Source: Streptomyces lichenis (lineage in GTDB: Bacteria; Actinomycetota; Actinomycetes; Streptomycetales; Streptomycetaceae). Taken from it: a stretch of DNA of 64,000 bases. Location: the NCBI RefSeq assembly GCF_023218175.1, contig NZ_JALPTH010000015.1:1-64000 (forward strand). The letters are read 5' to 3'. Below, one piece after another: positions 42,801-50,828 of the stretch (position 1 is the stretch's first letter; every line of letters begins with the position of its first letter). The notes beneath the pieces were generated by a model that made no database searches, was not told the origin of the DNA, and saw only the letters and a list, made by a program, of their open reading frames with translations. Both the position numbers and the translations under genes were made by a program.

Positions 42801-44225
42801 TCAGCCGGCCTGCCCGCCGGTCGGGGCGGACTGCTCCGGCACGGGCGCCGTGCCGAGGCTGCGGGCGGTGAGCCCCTTCAGCAGGTCCGCCAGGTCGAGA
42901 CCGGTGGCGGAGCCCAGCAGCTCCATGCCCTGGGCCACGTTGTCCGTGACGGTCCGGGTCAGCTTGGTGGCGCCGTCGGTGGAGATGACCGTCATCTTGT
43001 CCACGGCGCTCAGCGGTTCGGCCGCCTTGCCGACGACCTGCGGCAGCACCTCGACCAGCATCTGGAGCACCGCCGCGTCCCCGTACTGGGCGAACGCGTC
43101 GGCCTTCTTCCGCATCGCCTCCGCCTCGGCCGAGCCCTTCGCGGCGATGGCGGCGGCCTCGGCCTCACCCTCGATCCGCACCGCGTCGGCCAGCGCCGCC
43201 CGGTGGGCCTTCTCGCCCTCACCGGTCAGCCGGGCCCGCTGGGCGTCCGCCTCGGCCTCCTTGACCTGGGCGATCCGGCGGGCCTCGGCCTCCTGCTCGG
43301 CCTGGTAGCGGGCGGCGTCGGCGGGCTTGCGCACCTGGGTGTCCAGCTCCCGATCGGTGAGCGCGGCCTGCCGCTCGGCGACCTTCTCCTGCTGGCTGAG
43401 GATCTCCTGCTGCCGGTCGGCCTCGGCGAGCGGCCCGGCGGCCGCCGCCTTCGCGGCCGCCTCGTCGGTCTCCGCCTTGATCTCGGCCTGCTTGAGCGCA
43501 AACGTCCGCTGGGCGATCGCGATCTCCTCCTCGGCCTTCAGCCGGGCCTGCTCCGACGCCCGGCGGGCGACGGCCTCGGCGATGTCGGCCTCCTGGCGGG
43601 CGCGCGCGGCCTCGGGCCGGCCCAGGTCCTCCAGATAGGAGCCCTCGGTGGTGATGTCCTGGATCTGGAAGGCGTCCAGCACCAGGCCCTGCCCGGACAA
43701 GCTGGCCTCGGCCTCCTCGGCGACCTGCCCGGCGAACGCCGCGCGGTCGCGGATGATGTCCTCCACCGACATCCGGCCCACGATGGACCGCAGCGCACCC
43801 GAGAGCACTTCCTGGGTGAAGCCGACGATGCCGTTCTGCTGCATCAGGAACCGCTGGGCGGCCGCCCGGATCGAGTCCTCGCCGCCGCCTACCTTGACGA
43901 TGGCGACACCTTCGAGGTTGGCCTTGACCCCGCGCAGGGTCACCGCACCGCGCACGGCGACGGGGATGTGCCGGGAGGAGAGGTCCAGGGTGAACCGCTG
44001 CTGGACGAAGGGGACGACGAAGACCCCTCCGCCGACCACGACCTTCTGGCCGCTGTTGTCGGTGAACACCCGCCCGGTCTCCGGGTCGGTGGACTTCTTG
44101 CCGCGGCGGCCGGTGATGATGAACGCCTCGCTCGGACCGGCGACCTTGTAGCGCGTGATCACGACGAGGCCGAGCAGCACCAGGAGTACGACGACTCCCA
44201 CCACTGCGATGGCGACCGGACTCAT
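42801..44225 (-). CDS. Flotillin-type SPFH protein
   Basis: This is a 474-residue flotillin homologue. An N-terminal hydrophobic stretch (VAIAVVGVVVLLVLLGLVVIT, about 4-24) is followed by the SPFH domain (about 30-200; QKVVVGGGVFVVPFVQQRFTLD, SLSGQGLVLDAFQIQDI). A long EA-rich coiled coil (about 205-360) contains repeated Glu-Ala motifs including KAEEEIAIAQRTF. Flotillins organise membrane microdomains and can support secretion and morphology. The NfeD gene 153 bases upstream is on the same strand. It is the second SPFH/NfeD pair in the window. GGAGGGAG precedes the ATG. Confidence 0.94.
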   Translation of the reverse strand: MSPVAIAVVGVVVLLVLLGLVVITRYKVAGPSEAFIITGRRGKKSTDPETGRVFTDNSGQKVVVGGGVFVVPFVQQRFTLDLSSRHIPVAVRGAVTLRGVKANLEGVAIVKVGGGEDSIRAAAQRFLMQQNGIVGFTQEVLSGALRSIVGRMSVEDIIRDRAAFAGQVAEEAEASLSGQGLVLDAFQIQDITTEGSYLEDLGRPEAARARQEADIAEAVARRASEQARLKAEEEIAIAQRTFALKQAEIKAETDEAAAKAAAAGPLAEADRQQEILSQQEKVAERQAALTDRELDTQVRKPADAARYQAEQEAEARRIAQVKEAEADAQRARLTGEGEKAHRAALADAVRIEGEAEAAAIAAKGSAEAEAMRKKADAFAQYGDAAVLQMLVEVLPQVVGKAAEPLSAVDKMTVISTDGATKLTRTVTDNVAQGMELLGSATGLDLADLLKGLTARSLGTAPVPEQSAPTGGQAG

Positions 44226-44378
44226 GACGTGTCTCCCTCCTGCCGTCCCGAGGAGGCAGATCGATGGGGCTGACATGCGGAAAGGGAAGAGAAAGCGGAC
44301 ACGGAAGGGAAAACGGAAGGCGGCGACGGGGGGGAGTGGCGGAGCCGGAGGGGCGGGGACGCGTGGGGAAACGATCCG

Positions 44379-44885
44379 TCAGCGTTCCACCGGGCGCACC
44401 AGGACCGCGCTGGGCGACAGCGCCTGCTCGACCCAGACCTCCGCGCCGCGCCCGACCGGGCCGGCCGATCTGGCGGCGAACTTCACCGGCTGGCCGGCCA
44501 CCCGCAGCAGCACCTCGCCGTACCCCTCGCCGGGGATGGCGGTGACCACCGTCCCGGTGGTGCCGACGAGGTCGTCGCCGCGCGGGGCGCCCGTACCCCC
44601 GTCGTTCATCAGGGCCCGGCTGACCCGCCAGGTGAGCCACCCGGCGCCGGCGCCGGCCACGGCTCCGACCTCGGTGGCGGGGCCCGCGCCCAGCCCGGTG
44701 GTGCCGAGCACGATCGCCCCGGTGAAGCCGAGCATCGAGACGAACCCGGCGATCACCGGCAGGGAGAGCCAGCCGTCCAGCAGGCCGCCCACCCCGTCGA
44801 AGACGCCCTCCAGCACTCCGTCGAGCACCAGGGAGGCGACGAGCAGCACGATCCCGGCGATGCCCAGCCCGAGGAATACCCCCAT
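44379..44885 (-). CDS. NfeD-like membrane protein, flotillin-associated form
   Basis: This is a 168-residue protein with helices at about 3-22 and about 42-65 (MGVFLGLGIAGIVLLVASLVL; LPVIAGFVSMLGFTGAIVLG). A C-terminal OB-like domain follows (about 115-168; GDDLVGTTGTVVTAIPGEGYGEVLLRVAGQ, ending AEVWVEQALSPSAVLVRPVE). The ATG has a GGGGG run upstream. It precedes the flotillin gene on the same strand, as the NuoI-like NfeD1b proteins usually do. It resembles the protein at 6978 in layout but not closely in sequence, so the two pairs are ancient paralogues. Confidence 0.88.
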   Translation of the reverse strand: MGVFLGLGIAGIVLLVASLVLDGVLEGVFDGVGGLLDGWLSLPVIAGFVSMLGFTGAIVLGTTGLGAGPATEVGAVAGAGAGWLTWRVSRALMNDGGTGAPRGDDLVGTTGTVVTAIPGEGYGEVLLRVAGQPVKFAARSAGPVGRGAEVWVEQALSPSAVLVRPVER

Positions 44886-45156
44886 GTCCCCCGCCCCCTT
44901 CGTACGGACCCCGGTACGGGACGTACCGGCCCTGCGCACCGCCCCGGAGAACTCCCGGGGCCGTGACCATGATCCCACCCCCGCTCGGGGCCTGTCATTG
45001 CCGTGTCCCGGCAGTTCCGGCGGGCCGCGGCTGCCCGGCCGGCCACCGTCCGCGCGGCGCGGCTTCCGGGCGGGCGGCCTCGGTCCGTGGGCCGGGCGGG
45101 GGCGACCGCCGCGGCGGCGGGCTTAGCCGTCGTACCAGGTGGGAAGACGCCAGAGC

Positions 45157-47025
45157 GTGACACAACGTATCGAGGACTACGCCCTCATCGGCGATCTGCA
45201 GACCGCCGCGCTGGTGGGCATGGACGGCTCCATCGACTGGCTGTGCCTGCCGCGGTTCGACTCGGCGGCCTGTTTCGCCGCGCTGCTCGGCACGGAGGAC
45301 AACGGGCACTGGCGGCTCGCCCCCAAGGGCGCCGGGCGGTGCACCTCCCGCGGCTACCGGGGCGAGTCCCTGGTACTGGAGACGGTCTGGGAGACCCGTA
45401 CCGGCACCGTGAAGGTCGTCGACTTCATGCCGCAGCGCGACCAGGCCCCGGACGTGGTGCGGATCGTCGAGGGCGTCAGCGGCACGGTGGAGATGTCCTC
45501 GGTGCTCCGGCTGCGCTTCGACTACGGCAACATCGTGCCCTGGGTGCGCCGGGTGGACGGACACCGGGTGGCGGTCGCGGGCCCCGACTCGATATGGCTC
45601 CGCAGCGAGCCGGAGGTCCGCACCTGGGGCCAGCAGTTCAGCACCTGCTCGGCGTTCGAGGTGTCGGAGGGCGAGCAGGTGGCGTTCGTGCTGACCTGGC
45701 ATCCCTCGCACGAGGTGCGCCCCTCGCAGATCGACCCGTTCGAGGCGCTGGAGCACACCCTGGAGGACTGGGCCGAGTGGGCGGGGCGCTGCACCTACCA
45801 GGGGCCCTACCGGGAGGCGGTGCTGCGCTCCCTGATCACCCTGAAGGCGATGACCTACGCCCCCACCGGCGGGATCGTGGCCGCGGTGACCACCTCGCTG
45901 CCCGAGGAGCTGGGCGGCGTACGGAACTGGGACTACCGCTTCTGCTGGCTGCGGGACTCCACCCTCACGCTCGGCGCGCTGATCGCCGCGGGCTATCTGG
46001 ACGAGGCCGCCGAGTGGCGCGACTGGCTGTTGCGGGCGGTGGCCGGCGACCCGGCGGACCTGCAGATCATGTACGGGCTGGCGGGCGAACGGCGGCTGCC
46101 GGAGGCGGAGCTGCCCTGGCTGCGCGGGTACGCGGGCTCCAGTCCGGTCCGCACCGGGAACGCCGCCGTGGAGCAGTTGCAGCTCGATGTCTACGGGGAG
46201 GTCATCGACTCGCTGTGGCTGGCGCGGGAGGCGGGGCTGCCGGCGCAGCGGCACGCCTGGAACCTCCAACTGAGCCTGCTGGGCTTCCTGGAGTCGACCT
46301 GGCGCCAGCCGGACGAGGGATTGTGGGAGGTGCGCGGGCCGCGCCGGCACTTCGTGCACTCCAAGGTGATGGCCTGGGTGGCCGCGGACCGGGCGGTGCG
46401 GACCATGGAGGACGATCCGTCGCTGCCCGGTGACGTCAACCGCTGGCGCCGGATGCGCGACGAGGTGCACAAGGACGTCTGCGAGAACGGGTACGACCCG
46501 GTCCGCAACACCTTCACCCAGTCGTACGGCTCCAAGGAGCTGGACGCGGCGGTCCTGCTGATGCTGCGGTTCGGCTTCCTGCCGCCGGACGACCCGCGGG
46601 CGATCGGCACCGTGGACGCGATCCGCGAGGAGCTGGGCCACAACGGCTTCATCCACCGGTACAGCACCGAGGGCGCGGCCGTTGACGGACTGCCCGGCGA
46701 GGAGGGGACGTTCCTGGTCTGCTCGTTCTGGATGGCGGACGCGCTGCTGATGACCGGCCGGGTGAAGGAGGCCCGGGAGCTGTTCGAGCGGCTGCTGGCG
46801 CTGCGCAACGACGTCGGGCTGCTGGCGGAGGAGTACGACGCCTCGGCCGGTCGCCAGCTCGGCAACTACCCGCAGGCGTTCAGCCATATCGGGCTGGTGA
46901 ACACCGCCCTCGCGCTGGAACGGGAGAACGCGGACGCCCCGGCCGCCCCGGCCGCACCAGCCGCCCCGGCCGACGCCTTGGCCGAAGCCCCCGACGGGGC
47001 GGGTGCGGCGGACACGGCAGGATAG
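45157..47025 (+). CDS. Glycoside hydrolase family 15 protein (glucoamylase/trehalase-like)
   Basis: This is a 622-residue GH15 enzyme. The N-terminal beta-sandwich (QRIEDYALIGDLQTAALVGMDGSIDWLCLPRFDS) is the signature of bacterial members. The (alpha/alpha)6 catalytic domain includes VRNWDYRFCWLRDSTL, KVMAWVAADRAVR and the second catalytic glutamate in EEGTFLVCSFWMADALL. Members hydrolyse trehalose, maltose or glucans. Lack of a signal peptide implies a cytosolic role. GTG 45157 follows family N-termini; GTG 45139 is possible. The Ala/Pro tail is low-complexity. It is followed after four bases by an SDR gene, an apparent operon. Confidence 0.92.
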   Translation: MTQRIEDYALIGDLQTAALVGMDGSIDWLCLPRFDSAACFAALLGTEDNGHWRLAPKGAGRCTSRGYRGESLVLETVWETRTGTVKVVDFMPQRDQAPDVVRIVEGVSGTVEMSSVLRLRFDYGNIVPWVRRVDGHRVAVAGPDSIWLRSEPEVRTWGQQFSTCSAFEVSEGEQVAFVLTWHPSHEVRPSQIDPFEALEHTLEDWAEWAGRCTYQGPYREAVLRSLITLKAMTYAPTGGIVAAVTTSLPEELGGVRNWDYRFCWLRDSTLTLGALIAAGYLDEAAEWRDWLLRAVAGDPADLQIMYGLAGERRLPEAELPWLRGYAGSSPVRTGNAAVEQLQLDVYGEVIDSLWLAREAGLPAQRHAWNLQLSLLGFLESTWRQPDEGLWEVRGPRRHFVHSKVMAWVAADRAVRTMEDDPSLPGDVNRWRRMRDEVHKDVCENGYDPVRNTFTQSYGSKELDAAVLLMLRFGFLPPDDPRAIGTVDAIREELGHNGFIHRYSTEGAAVDGLPGEEGTFLVCSFWMADALLMTGRVKEARELFERLLALRNDVGLLAEEYDASAGRQLGNYPQAFSHIGLVNTALALERENADAPAAPAAPAAPADALAEAPDGAGAADTAG

Positions 47026-47029
47026 GCGC

Positions 47030-47794
47030 ATGGATCTGGGACTGAAGGACCGGGTGTACGTGGTGACCGGCGCCTCGCGCGGACTGGGCCACGCCTGCGC
47101 GCGGGCACTGGTGGCCGAGGGCGCGAAGGTCGTCCTCTCCTCACGGGACGAGAAGGCGGTCGCAGCGGCGGCCGAGGCGCTGGGGCCGGGCGCGGTGGGC
47201 GTGCCCCTGGACAACGCCGACCCCGATGCGGCCGAACGGCTGATCGGGACGGCGAGGGAACGGTTCGGCCGGTTCGACGGGACCCTGGTCAGCGTGGGCG
47301 GCCCGCCGCCCGGTTCGGCGCTGGACAACACCGACGAGCAGTGGCGGGCCGCCTTCGAGTCGGTCTTCCTGGGCGCGGTCCGGCTGGCCCGCGCCTCGGC
47401 GGCGGCGCTGGTGGAGACGGGTGACGGCGGGGCGATCGGCCTGGTGCTCTCCGGCTCGGTGTACGAGCCGCTCCCGGGGCTGACCATCTCCAACGGGCTG
47501 CGGCCCGGGCTGGCCGGTTTCGCCGCCTCGCTGGCGGACGAGGTAGGGCCGCGCGGGGTACGGGTGGTCGGGCTGCTCCCCGGCCGGATCGACACCGACC
47601 GGATCCGCGAGCTGGACGCCCTGGGCGGCGACCCGGCGGCCTCCCGCGCCGCCGCCGAGCAGCGGGTTCCACTGGGCCGCTACGGCACCCCGGAGGAGTT
47701 CGGCACGGCGGCCGCTTTCCTGCTCTCCCCCGCGGCCTCGTACATCACCGGGGTGATGGTCCCGATCGACGGCGGCAGCCGAGCCGGCTTCTGA
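47030..47794 (+). CDS. Atypical short-chain dehydrogenase/reductase
   Basis: This is a 254-residue SDR with a normal cofactor fold (VVTGASRGLGHACARAL, LVSVGGPPPG) and the closing ITGVMVPIDGGS. At the active site the usual YxxxK helix reads TISNGLRPGLAGFA. Aligning the GLAGFA end with FabG puts Ser at the Tyr position and Arg at the Lys position, so classical proton relay cannot occur. I recall an SDR subgroup with this substitution, of unknown activity. The start is ATG 47030, four bases after the GH15 gene. Product names such as oxoacyl reductase should be treated with caution. Confidence 0.85.
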   Translation: MDLGLKDRVYVVTGASRGLGHACARALVAEGAKVVLSSRDEKAVAAAAEALGPGAVGVPLDNADPDAAERLIGTARERFGRFDGTLVSVGGPPPGSALDNTDEQWRAAFESVFLGAVRLARASAAALVETGDGGAIGLVLSGSVYEPLPGLTISNGLRPGLAGFAASLADEVGPRGVRVVGLLPGRIDTDRIRELDALGGDPAASRAAAEQRVPLGRYGTPEEFGTAAAFLLSPAASYITGVMVPIDGGSRAGF

Positions 47795-48118
47795 GGGGCC
47801 CCGGCGGGCGGGGCGGGGACCGGGTACGACGTTCACCGGAGCCGGAGCCGGGGTGTGACGGTGCATCCGTTGGGGCGGGCCGGGTCCCGACGTTCGGCGG
47901 GCCGGGGTCGATGCTCACCGGGGCCGGAGCCGGAGACCGGGGTGTGACGGTGGCCCCGAGGGGGGGCGGGGCCGGTGGTCGCGGCGTGCCCGGGGCCGTG
48001 GCGGGTTCAGCGGGGACGGGGCCGGGGTGGTGGTTCGGGCCTTCCTGGGCCGGGGCCTGACGGTGCCTCGGAGGGCGGGGCAAGGGGGGGCGGGGTCTGA
48101 CGGCCCCGGGGGCCCTGG
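47795..48118. other. 324-base G-rich gap between convergent genes
   Basis: No gene-like frame is visible. It contains near-repeats of a cggtgtgacggtg... unit (47853, 47940) and of gaccggggccgg-like segments, with a strong G bias on the plus strand. Similar gaps lie at the other convergent junctions of the window. I see no hairpin with a U-tract. Confidence 0.55.
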
Positions 48119-48682
48119 TCAGCTGACGCGGCCGGAGGGGTGGCGGGCGGCGCGTAGGCGGGCTTCGGCCGGGAGGGCGGGCAGGTCGGCGGACTCGCGG
48201 GCGTGGCGCAGGGGGCCGTCCGCCAGCCGGGTCAGGGCCTCGCCGGGTGCCGCGTACGGCTCCACCAGCAGCGAGACCCGGGCGGCCGGTGCGGTACGGC
48301 GGCCGGTCAGCCGGACCCGGGCCCGGGAGACCCCGTCCATGGACTCGGCCTCGGCGGCCACCGCGTCCTCCAGGGCGCGCCCGCGCAGCACGGCCCCCTC
48401 GCCGTCGCCGGTGTCGACCAGCACCTCCGCCAGCCTCGGCCGGCGCAGTTGGGCGAGCAGCCAGATCAGCGCGAGCACCATGAGGGCGGCCGAGCCGGCG
48501 ACGGCCGCCACCCAGGGCACCCGGTCCCGCGCGGCGTCGCTCAGCAGCGCGGAGTCCGGGCCGTGCCAGGGCCACCAGGACGGCACGTCCAGCCCCAGCG
48601 CGGCGGCGAGCAGCACACCGCCCGCGCCGAGAAGTACCAGTCCGAGCAGGCCCACCAGGACCCGGTTCGCTCGCCGCAGCAT
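48119..48682 (-). CDS. AmaP-like Gls24-cluster membrane protein
   Basis: This is a 187-residue membrane protein. Two helices (VLVGLLGLVLLGAGGVLLAA about 8-27 and VAAVAGSAALMVLALIWLL about 55-78) precede a cytosolic domain containing VLRGRALEDAVAAEAESMDGVSRARVRLTGRR. That domain matches the alkaline-shock membrane-anchor (AmaP) family of Asp23/Gls24 clusters. It likely tethers Asp23-type proteins to the membrane. It is the last gene of a leftward five-gene cluster (50652 to 48119). GAGAGG sits upstream of the ATG. Confidence 0.85.
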   Translation of the reverse strand: MLRRANRVLVGLLGLVLLGAGGVLLAAALGLDVPSWWPWHGPDSALLSDAARDRVPWVAAVAGSAALMVLALIWLLAQLRRPRLAEVLVDTGDGEGAVLRGRALEDAVAAEAESMDGVSRARVRLTGRRTAPAARVSLLVEPYAAPGEALTRLADGPLRHARESADLPALPAEARLRAARHPSGRVS

Positions 48683-48713
48683 CCCTGCCACCTCTCTGCT
48701 CCCGTCTCGCCCG

Positions 48714-49391
48714 TCACCGCTTGCCCGGTGGGCGTACGACATGCACCGCCACCGCCGGGGGCCGGGCCAGGCCCAGCTCCCGTACCCCGGCGGCGAGGGC
48801 CGCCTCCACGTCGCCGCGCACCTCGGGCAGTTCGCGGAAGTGGGCGACGGCCCGGACCGCGGCCTTGTGGCGCTTGGCCCGTACCCGTACCGAACGCACC
48901 CCGGGAACCGCCATCGCCCGGTCGTGCAGCACCCGCTCCACCACGTCCCGGCCGAGGCCGGCGCGCAGGCCGTGCGGTCCGGGCCGCATCGTCAGCACCG
49001 CACGCAGCCCGGGGGTGAGGGCGAGAGCCAGCAGCCACACGCCGAGCACCACCGCCACCGCCGCGGCGACGACCGTCCACACGTTGTCCAGGGGGCGGGT
49101 GGCCAGATCCTCGGTGAGCGCCCGCCGCCACCGCATGCCGGGTCGTCCGGCGCGCACCGAGGCCAGGTCGTACAGCAGCAGGCCCGACCCGCCGAGCAGG
49201 ACCAGCGCGAGCAGTGTGGCGGGCACCCGGCGCACCGACCAGAAGCGGCCGCGGCGGCGGGAGGAGGCGGGGGCTTCGGCGGCCGGCGTCCCGTCCGTAC
49301 CGGTGGACTTGTCCGTCCCTCCGGTCCCGGTCTTCGTCATCGCCACCTGCCGGGTGGGGGCCGGGTCCGGGTCCGGTTCGGCCGCGTTCAT
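48714..49391 (-). CDS. DUF6286-type membrane protein of the Gls24 cluster
   Basis: This is a 225-residue protein. A polar, Thr/Gly-rich cytosolic start (about 50 residues) precedes two helices (ATLLALVLLGGSGLLLYDLASV; VWTVVAAAVAVVLGVWLLALAL). A C-terminal alpha/beta domain follows (GPHGLRAGLGRDVVERVLHDRAMAVPGVRSVRVR...VRPPGKR). I recall this architecture as DUF6286 next to Asp23 genes. GGGAGGGTG before the ATG decides the start. It overlaps the upstream Asp23 gene by four bases (ATGA) and is 31 bases from the AmaP-like gene. Function unknown beyond the cluster context. Confidence 0.82.
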   Translation of the reverse strand: MNAAEPDPDPAPTRQVAMTKTGTGGTDKSTGTDGTPAAEAPASSRRRGRFWSVRRVPATLLALVLLGGSGLLLYDLASVRAGRPGMRWRRALTEDLATRPLDNVWTVVAAAVAVVLGVWLLALALTPGLRAVLTMRPGPHGLRAGLGRDVVERVLHDRAMAVPGVRSVRVRAKRHKAAVRAVAHFRELPEVRGDVEAALAAGVRELGLARPPAVAVHVVRPPGKR

Positions 49392-49867
49392 CGCACCCTC
49401 CCGCCGCTCGCGCTCTTGTCCGAGGTCTGCGCCGAGTGCAGCCGCTCCACATGCACCGCGACCTCCTGTACGGCCAGTCCGGCCAGGGTCTCCACCCGCC
49501 GGGTCACCTGCCGGCGCACCGCGGCGCACCGGGCGGCCAGGTCGCAGGGGTAGCCGAGCTCCAGGCTGACGTGCACCCGGGCGCTGTCCCGGTGGACGAC
49601 CACCGTCGTCCGGGGCGGCCCGGCCCCGGGTGGCAGGCCGCCGCCCTGATCGGCCCGGTCAGCCGTTCCGGGGGCGGCGCCGAGCGCCTCCCGCGCGGCC
49701 CGGGCGGCGATCTTCGCCACCACCCGGTCCGCGATACTCGTCGCCCCGCGTTCGGCGGCACTGACCCGGCCGCCGTCCGCTCCGCCGTCGGGCCGGGACC
49801 CGTCGTCCGTCTCTCCGCCTTCCGCCGCACGCCGGGCGCCGGGCGGGGAGGCCGTCGCCCCCGCCAT
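49388..49867 (-). CDS. Asp23/Gls24-family envelope stress protein (second copy)
   Basis: This is a 159-residue Asp23/Gls24-family member. After a low-complexity Gly/Asp start, the core begins RGATSIADRVVAKIAARAAREALGA, which matches the AIADxVVxKIA helix of the family. The strands TVVVHRDSARVHVSLELGYPCDLAARCAAVRRQVTRRVE and VAVHVERLHS follow. Asp23 proteins form membrane-associated arrays in staphylococci and are alkaline/envelope-stress induced. The gene is four bases from the next downstream start in ATGA overlap, so the DUF6286 protein is made in step with it. It is diverged from the copy at 50149. Confidence 0.87.
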   Translation of the reverse strand: MAGATASPPGARRAAEGGETDDGSRPDGGADGGRVSAAERGATSIADRVVAKIAARAAREALGAAPGTADRADQGGGLPPGAGPPRTTVVVHRDSARVHVSLELGYPCDLAARCAAVRRQVTRRVETLAGLAVQEVAVHVERLHSAQTSDKSASGGRVR

Positions 49868-49871
49868 CCCG

Positions 49872-50063
49872 TCACCGCCGCCGGTCGTCGCGGTCGCGGC
49901 TCCGGAAGAACTCGCCGGGTTCCAGGTCGCCCTCCAGGAACCGGCCCACCACGAAGCCGATCGCGCCCAGAGCGGCGACCAGCACGAACGCGCCGAATCC
50001 GCCGAAGTAGCCGGCGAAGCCCAGCGCCATACCGGCCAGCAGGCCGACCACCGCCATGTTCAT
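49872..50063 (-). CDS. Small two-helix membrane protein of the Gls24 cluster
   Basis: This is a 63-residue protein with a long hydrophobic half (MAVVGLLAGMALGFAGYFGGFGAFVLVAALGAIGFVVG, two helices) and a charged tail (EFFRSRDRDDRRR). Its size and position between two Asp23 genes match the DUF2273-like component common in such clusters, although I cannot confirm the family by motif. The ATG at 50063 follows AGAGGAACG. It is separated from the next Asp23 gene by four bases, so it is part of the operon. Confidence 0.8.
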   Translation of the reverse strand: MNMAVVGLLAGMALGFAGYFGGFGAFVLVAALGAIGFVVGRFLEGDLEPGEFFRSRDRDDRRR

Positions 50064-50148
50064 GCGTCCGTTCCTCTCGCACGCTGCCCACACCTTGCCC
50101 GCACCGGCCGCCGCCGGGGCCTGCGCCGCCTCGGCGACCGGCCGGGCC

Positions 50149-50652
50149 CTATCGGATCCGGGTCTCCTGCTCCTCGTCCTCGTCCTCCTCGTCCGGGAGC
50201 TTCACATCGCTGACGGCGATGTTGACCTCGACGACCTCCAGCCCGGTCATCCGCTCCACGGCCGAGACCACGTTCTCCCGGACGGCACCGGCGACATCGG
50301 AGATGGAGACGCCGTAGTCCACGACGATCTCCAGGTCGAGGGCGGTCTGCACCTCGCCGACCTCGGCCTTGACTCCCCGGGACACACTGGACTTGCCCGG
50401 GACCCGGTCGCGGACGGCGCCGAAGGTGCGGGACAGCCCGCCGCCCATGGCGTGCACGCCGACGACGTCGCGGGCCGCCATGCCGGCGATCTTCTCGACC
50501 ACGCCGTCCGCGATGGTGGTACGGCCCCGGCTGGCCGGGTCGCCGCCGCGGCGCCCGCCGGACGCCCTTCTGCTCTCCTCGGCCGCCGGCTCCCTGACCC
50601 GGGAGGCCCTCTCGGACTGGGCCGCCTGCACGGACTGCGACGTGTCGGTCAT
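50149..50652 (-). CDS. Asp23/Gls24-family envelope stress protein (first copy)
   Basis: This is a 167-residue protein. A polar N-terminus (about 45 residues) is followed by the Asp23 fold: TTIADGVVEKIAGMAARDVVGVHAMGGG (about 46-73), a strand VSRGVKAEVGEVQTALDLEIVVDYG and the helix/strand VRENVVSAVERMTGLEVVEVNIAVSDV, the strongest family signature. It ends in an acidic tail (EEDEDEEQE). It is the promoter-proximal gene of the leftward cluster and divergent from 50829 over a 176-base gap. It likely acts at the membrane with the AmaP-like protein. Confidence 0.93.
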   Translation of the reverse strand: MTDTSQSVQAAQSERASRVREPAAEESRRASGGRRGGDPASRGRTTIADGVVEKIAGMAARDVVGVHAMGGGLSRTFGAVRDRVPGKSSVSRGVKAEVGEVQTALDLEIVVDYGVSISDVAGAVRENVVSAVERMTGLEVVEVNIAVSDVKLPDEEDEDEEQETRIR

Positions 50653-50828
50653 CAGCGTCCATCCCTTCCACGTCACGCCGGAAGCCGATCCGATCCTGAT
50701 CCCTGACGCGATCCCGATCCTGATCCTGGTTCCGGCGGAGTCTGATGTTCCCTGAGTCGAATGCCCTCTTTTGACCACATTACGAGTGGTTCGCGTGTCG
50801 CGCGTCGGGGATGCGGCAGGGTGGAGGA

